DNA of 64,000 bases, from assembly GCF_000011365.1 (NCBI RefSeq), contig NC_004463.1, forward strand, positions 1 through 64,000, in the 5' to 3' direction. The notes under the pieces are model-generated. The model saw only the letters and a program-made list of their open reading frames with translations, had not been told where the DNA came from and searched no databases. Below, in pieces: positions 60,225-64,000 of this stretch. Within the stretch, counting starts at the first letter, position 1. Every line of letters starts with the position of its first letter. The DNA is from Bradyrhizobium diazoefficiens USDA 110. GTDB taxonomy: Bacteria > Pseudomonadota > Alphaproteobacteria > Rhizobiales > Xanthobacteraceae. A program made the translations under genes and the position numbers.

Positions 60225-61631
60225 TCAGGCAATCAGCCGTGTCCGATAGGCCTCAAGCCGCGCCAGTCGATCCTGCAGATACGTGCGATATTGGATCAGA
60301 AGATCATCTGGACTGGCGAACTCGCCAAGCACCCTTTCCGTCTCTGCCATCGCCTGATCGATGGTGAGGCAGCCCGAACCGTCGCCTGTCATCTGATCGG
60401 TCAAGTAGCGCTCGACCTCCAATCGAGTAGGTTCGGGGAGAACCGAGCGCGCTTCGAAATAGATCAACCGGAGCCCGAACCAGCGCAGTCGCTCGTCCTC
60501 CATGCCCTGGACGATCGCGAGGCGGTCCTCCCATCGCGCATCGTGGAACGCGGCAATGCGTGCCTCATCAGCAGGACCGGGAAAGCCGCTATAGATGCGC
60601 TCTTCGAGGTGCGGAGATAATGCGTAGGGCTCGCGCGCAGCCATGTAAGCAGCCACAAGCCGCGCGCACAGACCAGTGTCCGCCTTCATGAGACAGGCCC
60701 GGTCTCCGGTGGCGCCCATCGAACCGCCATCCAGCATATGCTCGGGAGCGTCGTAGAACGCCGTCAGCGTGGGCGCGGCATTGATCCTGAAGCGACGAAT
60801 CGGACTTGGCTTCTGCGTCAGATGAACTTGCAGTTCGAGATCGCTCATCGCGGCAAGCCGGCCCATGTCTTCGTTGAGACTCAAGCAAAGCCGGCCATTG
60901 GCCTGATCGGGATCCCTGCCGATGCAGACGACCGACGTATGATAAGCTTGGCCGCCGAAAAACTCGGTCAACACGAAGCCGTCTTCGACCTCAATGAAAT
61001 CCGCGACGGTCGCTTTGTTCGAGAAGCGCACGAAGCGCTGCCACAACTCCGGAGACCTTCGATAGACCAATCGGCTCAGTTCGAGCGTCGCAAGCACATC
61101 GGACATCGCGTCGTGTGCCCGAGCATGTGCGACGCCATTTGCCGCCGCCAACTGTTGCAAGCGAAATGTCCGCCGCCCTTCTTCGCTGACCGGCACAACT
61201 AGTTGCGCAGGCGACACGGCATCGGCGGCCATCACCAGACTGAGCGCATCGGCGCGGCAGTTTCGATGATTACTTGTCAGATATGCCGGATATAGGCACT
61301 GGAAGAGGGCGTGGCGCAGCATCTCCTCGTCGAAGCGGATGGAGTTGAAGCCGACGAAAACCGCAGGGCTCCAGGAAATCAAGGTCCGGCGAATATCTCC
61401 TACCATGGTGTAGTGCGACGGCAGGCTGGAATCAGTCAACGACTCGATCGGCAATCCGTTCGTCCGAAGCGCCGAAGGATGGGGAAGCACATGTGGCTGA
61501 AGGCGCGAGCGCGTCTCGAACCGAGCCACCTCGTTCAGGTTTTCATCGGTGCGAACAGCGGCGAAGTGGAGAATCTGATCGAAGCCACGCTTAAGCCCCG
61601 TCGTCTCGGTGTCGAAAAAGACGAAGCTCAT
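60225..61631 (-). CDS. DEDD exonuclease related to exodeoxyribonuclease I
   Basis: 468 residues. DEDD residues are visible: FFDTETTGLKRGFDQI (Asp, Glu), FVGFNSIRFDEEMLRHAL (Asp) and ARAHDAMSDVLATLELSR (His-x-x-x-x-Asp). The later FSNKATVADFIEVEDGFVL and YLTDQMTGDGSGCLTIDQAM segments match the SbcB C-terminal domains. It should degrade single-stranded DNA 3' to 5'. It lies 7 bases after an ImmA/IrrE metalloprotease gene, on the same strand, so the XRE-ImmA-exonuclease genes may be one operon responding to DNA damage or to invading DNA. This resembles stress or anti-phage cassettes; experimental support is lacking. Confidence 0.9.
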   Translation of the reverse strand: MSFVFFDTETTGLKRGFDQILHFAAVRTDENLNEVARFETRSRLQPHVLPHPSALRTNGLPIESLTDSSLPSHYTMVGDIRRTLISWSPAVFVGFNSIRFDEEMLRHALFQCLYPAYLTSNHRNCRADALSLVMAADAVSPAQLVVPVSEEGRRTFRLQQLAAANGVAHARAHDAMSDVLATLELSRLVYRRSPELWQRFVRFSNKATVADFIEVEDGFVLTEFFGGQAYHTSVVCIGRDPDQANGRLCLSLNEDMGRLAAMSDLELQVHLTQKPSPIRRFRINAAPTLTAFYDAPEHMLDGGSMGATGDRACLMKADTGLCARLVAAYMAAREPYALSPHLEERIYSGFPGPADEARIAAFHDARWEDRLAIVQGMEDERLRWFGLRLIYFEARSVLPEPTRLEVERYLTDQMTGDGSGCLTIDQAMAETERVLGEFASPDDLLIQYRTYLQDRLARLEAYRTRLIA

Positions 61632-61638
61632 GGGTGTG

Positions 61639-62160
61639 CTACCAACGAGTCAACCGGAAACGCATCGCCGCCGGGCTTACCCTAAACCGGCGCGCGAGAC
61701 CCTCAATCGCTGCCTCGTCCTCGAGATCCACACCACCGCCTTCCAAGACGGCGGCTAAGAGGTCGCCGGGGATCAACAGCTCTGAGGCGAAGGCGTTGGC
61801 TTCGATCTCTATCGGTTCGGTTCCGAGCGCTGAGATATCATCTCGGAAGAGAACGCGTATCCCCTTGTCGACGTGAACGGCTTGTCTGATGTCTTCGTCG
61901 TGCAGCACATGATGGGCGAGTTCATGGGCGGCGGAAAAACGCTGGCGGTTGGGATGATGTAGCGCATTGACGCCGATGATGCCGATGCCGTCCTTGATAT
62001 AGGCCATGCCCGAAAGATCCTCCTCCAGCGGTGCGTACTGAAGGACGATCTTGCGCGATTTAATGATGCGTTCGACAGGGACGGGCGGCGCTGAAACGCC
62101 GAACTCCCGAAGGATCGAGCGCGCAGCTTCGCGCGCTCGACCTGGATCAGCGTCCCTCAC
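61639..62160 (-). CDS. ImmA/IrrE-family metallopeptidase
   Basis: 173 residues, starting GTG at 62160 (four-base overlap with the XRE stop). The zinc-protease motif HELAHHVLHDED lies at residues 79-90, HExxH. NAFASELLIPGDLLAAVLE is the third-ligand region. Members of this family cleave XRE repressors when triggered, for example by DNA damage (IrrE, ImmA). The upstream-coded XRE protein is therefore the likely substrate or partner. This pair is common in ICEs and prophages, where it couples stress to de-repression. Confidence 0.93.
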   Translation of the reverse strand: MRDADPGRAREAARSILREFGVSAPPVPVERIIKSRKIVLQYAPLEEDLSGMAYIKDGIGIIGVNALHHPNRQRFSAAHELAHHVLHDEDIRQAVHVDKGIRVLFRDDISALGTEPIEIEANAFASELLIPGDLLAAVLEGGGVDLEDEAAIEGLARRFRVSPAAMRFRLTRW

Positions 62161-62552
62161 GATCCGACCTTAGAGCCGCGGCGTGGCGCGAGCGCGCTGC
62201 TGATCAAATCAGCGACCTGGGCGCCCGCGTTCTCGGACAGCGACTCCTTCGAAAGCTTCTCATTGACCAGCGTCATCTTCAATTCCTCCCCGATGGACTT
62301 ATGCGGCATTGGCGGCAGCAGGTCGGCGACCTTCGCGAAATCAAGCGCGGTGGCGAGGGCATAGACATGGTGCAGCAATATGTTCTGCCGGCCGCTCTCG
62401 ATGTTGGCGATCGACGCGCGAGACATCTTAACTTTGCTCGCCAACTGGGCCTGGGTCAGCGAAAGAGCCTTGCGCCGCGTCGAGACCGCGTTGCCGAACG
62501 CTATATAGACCGGATTGCCCGCCATCGCCGATGTTTGCGCTGCTTCGGGCAT
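62157..62552 (-). CDS. XRE-family regulator paired with ImmA/IrrE
   Basis: 131 residues. The HTH_3 domain begins about residue 17: FGNAVSTRRKALSLTQAQLA, SKVKMSRASIANIESGRQNI, YALATALDFAKVADLLP. The C-terminal 40 residues are a probable regulatory helix (TLVNEKLSKESLSENAGAQV). The start is ATG at 62552 or nine residues later; a palindrome overlaps the first start. It probably represses its own operon, which includes the ImmA/IrrE protease and the exonuclease, until cleaved. Confidence 0.9.
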   Translation of the reverse strand: MPEAAQTSAMAGNPVYIAFGNAVSTRRKALSLTQAQLASKVKMSRASIANIESGRQNILLHHVYALATALDFAKVADLLPPMPHKSIGEELKMTLVNEKLSKESLSENAGAQVADLISSALAPRRGSKVGS

Positions 62553-62576
62553 AATGTCAATCCCGCAAACATTATG
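62550..62576 (-). promoter_or_regulatory. Inverted repeat operator overlapping the XRE start
   Basis: CATAATGT (62550-62557) and ACATTATG (62569-62576) are perfect inverted repeats 11 bases apart, and the first includes the XRE initiator. The arms may also overlap -10/-35 elements on the outer side. Autorepression is the simplest reading. Confidence 0.7.
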
Positions 62577-62686
62577 TGCTTATTACAAACTTACTAGTGT
62601 GATCATTACTTGACATATTGGCCAATCTCAGGAATCCATATCCCGCCGGAGAGCGCGACGCTCACCGACGAGGCGAAGGAACCGAG

Positions 62687-62908
62687 ATGTCGAAGCGCAT
62701 TCATGTCGTGCCGCACGAATCAGGTTGGGCAACCCGACGTGAGGGGGCGTTGCGGGTGGGGTCCACCCATCACACCCAAGCCGAGGCGACGGAGGCGGCG
62801 CGTAGCACTGCGCTTCGCGAGCACGGCGAAGTCGTCATCCACCGTCCCGATGGCCGCATTCGCGACGCCAACTCCTACGGAAACGATCCCTTCCCGCCGA
62901 AAGGATAA
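62687..62908 (+). CDS. DUF2188 domain protein
   Basis: 73 residues from MSKRIHVVPHESGWATRREG. The core HVVPHxxGWxxRxEG and EATEAARSTALREHGEVVIH, RPDGRIRDANSYGNDPFPP is a full DUF2188 domain, a small basic family found in phage and mobile elements. Function unknown, possibly DNA- or RNA-binding. It precedes the nucleotidyltransferase gene by 75 bases in the same direction, so may be part of the same operon. An earlier in-frame start at 62618 adds 23 residues without support. Confidence 0.9.
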   Translation: MSKRIHVVPHESGWATRREGALRVGSTHHTQAEATEAARSTALREHGEVVIHRPDGRIRDANSYGNDPFPPKG

Positions 62909-62983
62909 CCCAACGGATCGCTCACCAGGGCGATCCGGTCGGATCGGCGCGCGGAGGTCATTCAAAGAAGAGGACCAATATCG

Positions 62984-64000
62984 ATGTCGAATTTTCCGTC
63001 CCTGCGCCGCGATGATCGGCCTGATGATCCCTTTGCCGACCCGCTGGACGCGGTACTCGCCGAGCTTGCCATCAATATTCAGCTTCCGCCCGGCCTGCAT
63101 GCCAAGGCGGTCGAGCGATATGAGGCGGTCCGACGCTACATCGAACGACCCGGTAGTCCGCTCGAAGGCAGGGTCGCCTGCTTCTATCCCCAGGGCTCCA
63201 TGGCAATCGACGCAACCACGTCGACCCGCGGCACGGACGACGAGTACGATCTCGATATCGTCGCCGAGATCGAAGGCCCCGACCTCGGTCCCGAGGCGCT
63301 GCTGGATGACCTGGAAGCCGCACTCGAGAGCTACCCGGTAAGCAAGGTCGTGCGCCAAACTCGGTGCATCACGCTCTACTACGCCGACGGCATGCATCTT
63401 GACATTACGCCGTCGCGGCGGCGGGCGCCGAAGGAGAAGGAAGGCGAGATCCCGCATGCGAAGAAGGGGACTCGCAGCGACCCGGCGCGCTATGTGCCGA
63501 TGAACTCATATGCCTTCGGGAAGTGGTATTGCGCCCGAACGCCTACCGAGGAGCGGTTCGCGCTGGCGCTGAATCGTCAGCTGTACGAACAGGCCGGAAT
63601 CGCCTTCGCCGCAGCGGACGTCGAGGACGTTCCGCCGCAAACGCCGCTCATCATCAAGAGCGTGACGACGGTCGCGCTGCAGCTAATCAAGCGGCACCGC
63701 AACATCGCCTACGCGACCGAGACGGGCCGGATCCCGCCATCGGTGATGTTGTCGTGCCATGCCGGCCATGCCGCCCGTCCGGGCATGAGGCTTGCGGAAA
63801 TGCTGATCCGGCAGGCGCGCTGGACGGCCCGCGCGATCGACGACGCCGCGAAGCGCGGCCAGCTCCTGGTCGTGCCCAACCCCGAATTTCCGGTCGAGCG
63901 TTTCACCGACCGTTGGCCAGAATCTCAGCTGCAACAGACAACCTATTCTCGCCACCTGCACACCCTCGCTAACGGGCTCGAAGCCGCCCGCACCGGCGAC
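62984..64000 (+). CDS. CD-NTase-like nucleotidyltransferase (CBASS cyclase candidate), 3' end beyond window
   Basis: 339 codons visible without a stop. FYPQGSMAIDATTSTRG (GS at residues 71-72) then DDEYDLDIVAEIEG (Asp89, Asp91) and MHLDITPS (Asp140) give the GS...DxD...D pattern of the nucleotidyltransferase superfamily. Size and arrangement match CD-NTases, which make cyclic di- or trinucleotides in CBASS anti-phage systems. PRYVPMNSYAFGKWYCAR-like residues at about 165 and the helical C-terminal region also fit. It is preceded by AAGAAGAGG at 62967-62976. Cap2/Cap3 and effector genes, if present, are downstream, outside the window. The family is safer than the CBASS role. Confidence 0.82.
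   Translation, partial: MSNFPSLRRDDRPDDPFADPLDAVLAELAINIQLPPGLHAKAVERYEAVRRYIERPGSPLEGRVACFYPQGSMAIDATTSTRGTDDEYDLDIVAEIEGPDLGPEALLDDLEAALESYPVSKVVRQTRCITLYYADGMHLDITPSRRRAPKEKEGEIPHAKKGTRSDPARYVPMNSYAFGKWYCARTPTEERFALALNRQLYEQAGIAFAAADVEDVPPQTPLIIKSVTTVALQLIKRHRNIAYATETGRIPPSVMLSCHAGHAARPGMRLAEMLIRQARWTARAIDDAAKRGQLLVVPNPEFPVERFTDRWPESQLQQTTYSRHLHTLANGLEAARTGD

Noticed and set aside
1..64000. CRISPR array
   Set aside because: No series of regularly spaced identical repeats was seen and no cas gene is present.

Overview
The window reads as alpha-proteobacterial (Rhizobiales) accessory DNA, most likely Bradyrhizobium or a close relative. The reasons are a decayed Omp25/31-type beta-barrel protein of the kind common in that genus, a class I ribonucleotide reductase behind a cobalamin riboswitch, and IS21/IS66/IS630/IS3 elements and an integrative-and-conjugative-element (ICE) backbone of the types seen in rhizobial genomic islands. 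No rRNA, tRNA or CRISPR array was recognised. Family names come from reading translated protein by eye; no database search was run.

Left part (1 to about 36.7 kb) is a decaying, insertion-riddled region. Islands of intact genes sit among debris: a DUF7662-like protein (1.5 kb), nrdA-nrdB with a B12 riboswitch (5.0-8.2 kb), a GNAT acetyltransferase (9 kb), a RoxA-like di-haem cytochrome c plus cytochrome P450 (17.1-20.5 kb), a lipid-type cluster (SDR dehydrogenase and oleate hydratase, divergent from an acetoacetate-decarboxylase-family gene, 24.7-29.3 kb), a large serine recombinase (29.8-31.4 kb), an XRE regulator and a GFA-type zinc protein. Between them lie a nested IS21/serine-recombinase/IS3 structure (10.8-16.1 kb), an IS630 copy with TA target duplication (21.9-23.1 kb), a truncated IS66, and many short gene fragments (P-type ATPase, GcrA, IstB, ABC transporter parts, polysaccharide deacetylase, AAA ATPase).

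Middle part (36.7-47.5 kb) is the conjugation and replication module of an ICE, almost all on the minus strand: HTH/excisionase-like - RepA - ParA - RHH - DUF2840 - TraF peptidase - DUF736 - lytic transglycosylase, then a probable oriT interval, relaxase - TraG - CopG. The trb mating-pair-formation operon that should follow CopG is almost gone. Only a scrap of trbB (36.8 kb) and the end of trbI with the first codons of a DUF2274 gene (32.6-32.8 kb) remain, so the element is probably unable to transfer by itself but could be mobilised.

Right part (47.5-59 kb) is the ICE maintenance and adaptation module: DUF2285 proteins, XRE regulator with tandem operators, DUF736, cold-shock protein, methyltransferase, DUF2493, Toprim, ParB-like and DUF932 proteins. 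Four of these minus-strand genes have long structured leaders that fall into two families with compensatory base changes. This is the most novel signal in the window. The last 5 kb (59-64 kb) looks like a defence or stress island: a broken GHKL ATPase, HTH protein, exonuclease, XRE/ImmA-IrrE pair, DUF2188 protein, and a CD-NTase-like nucleotidyltransferase running off the window end.
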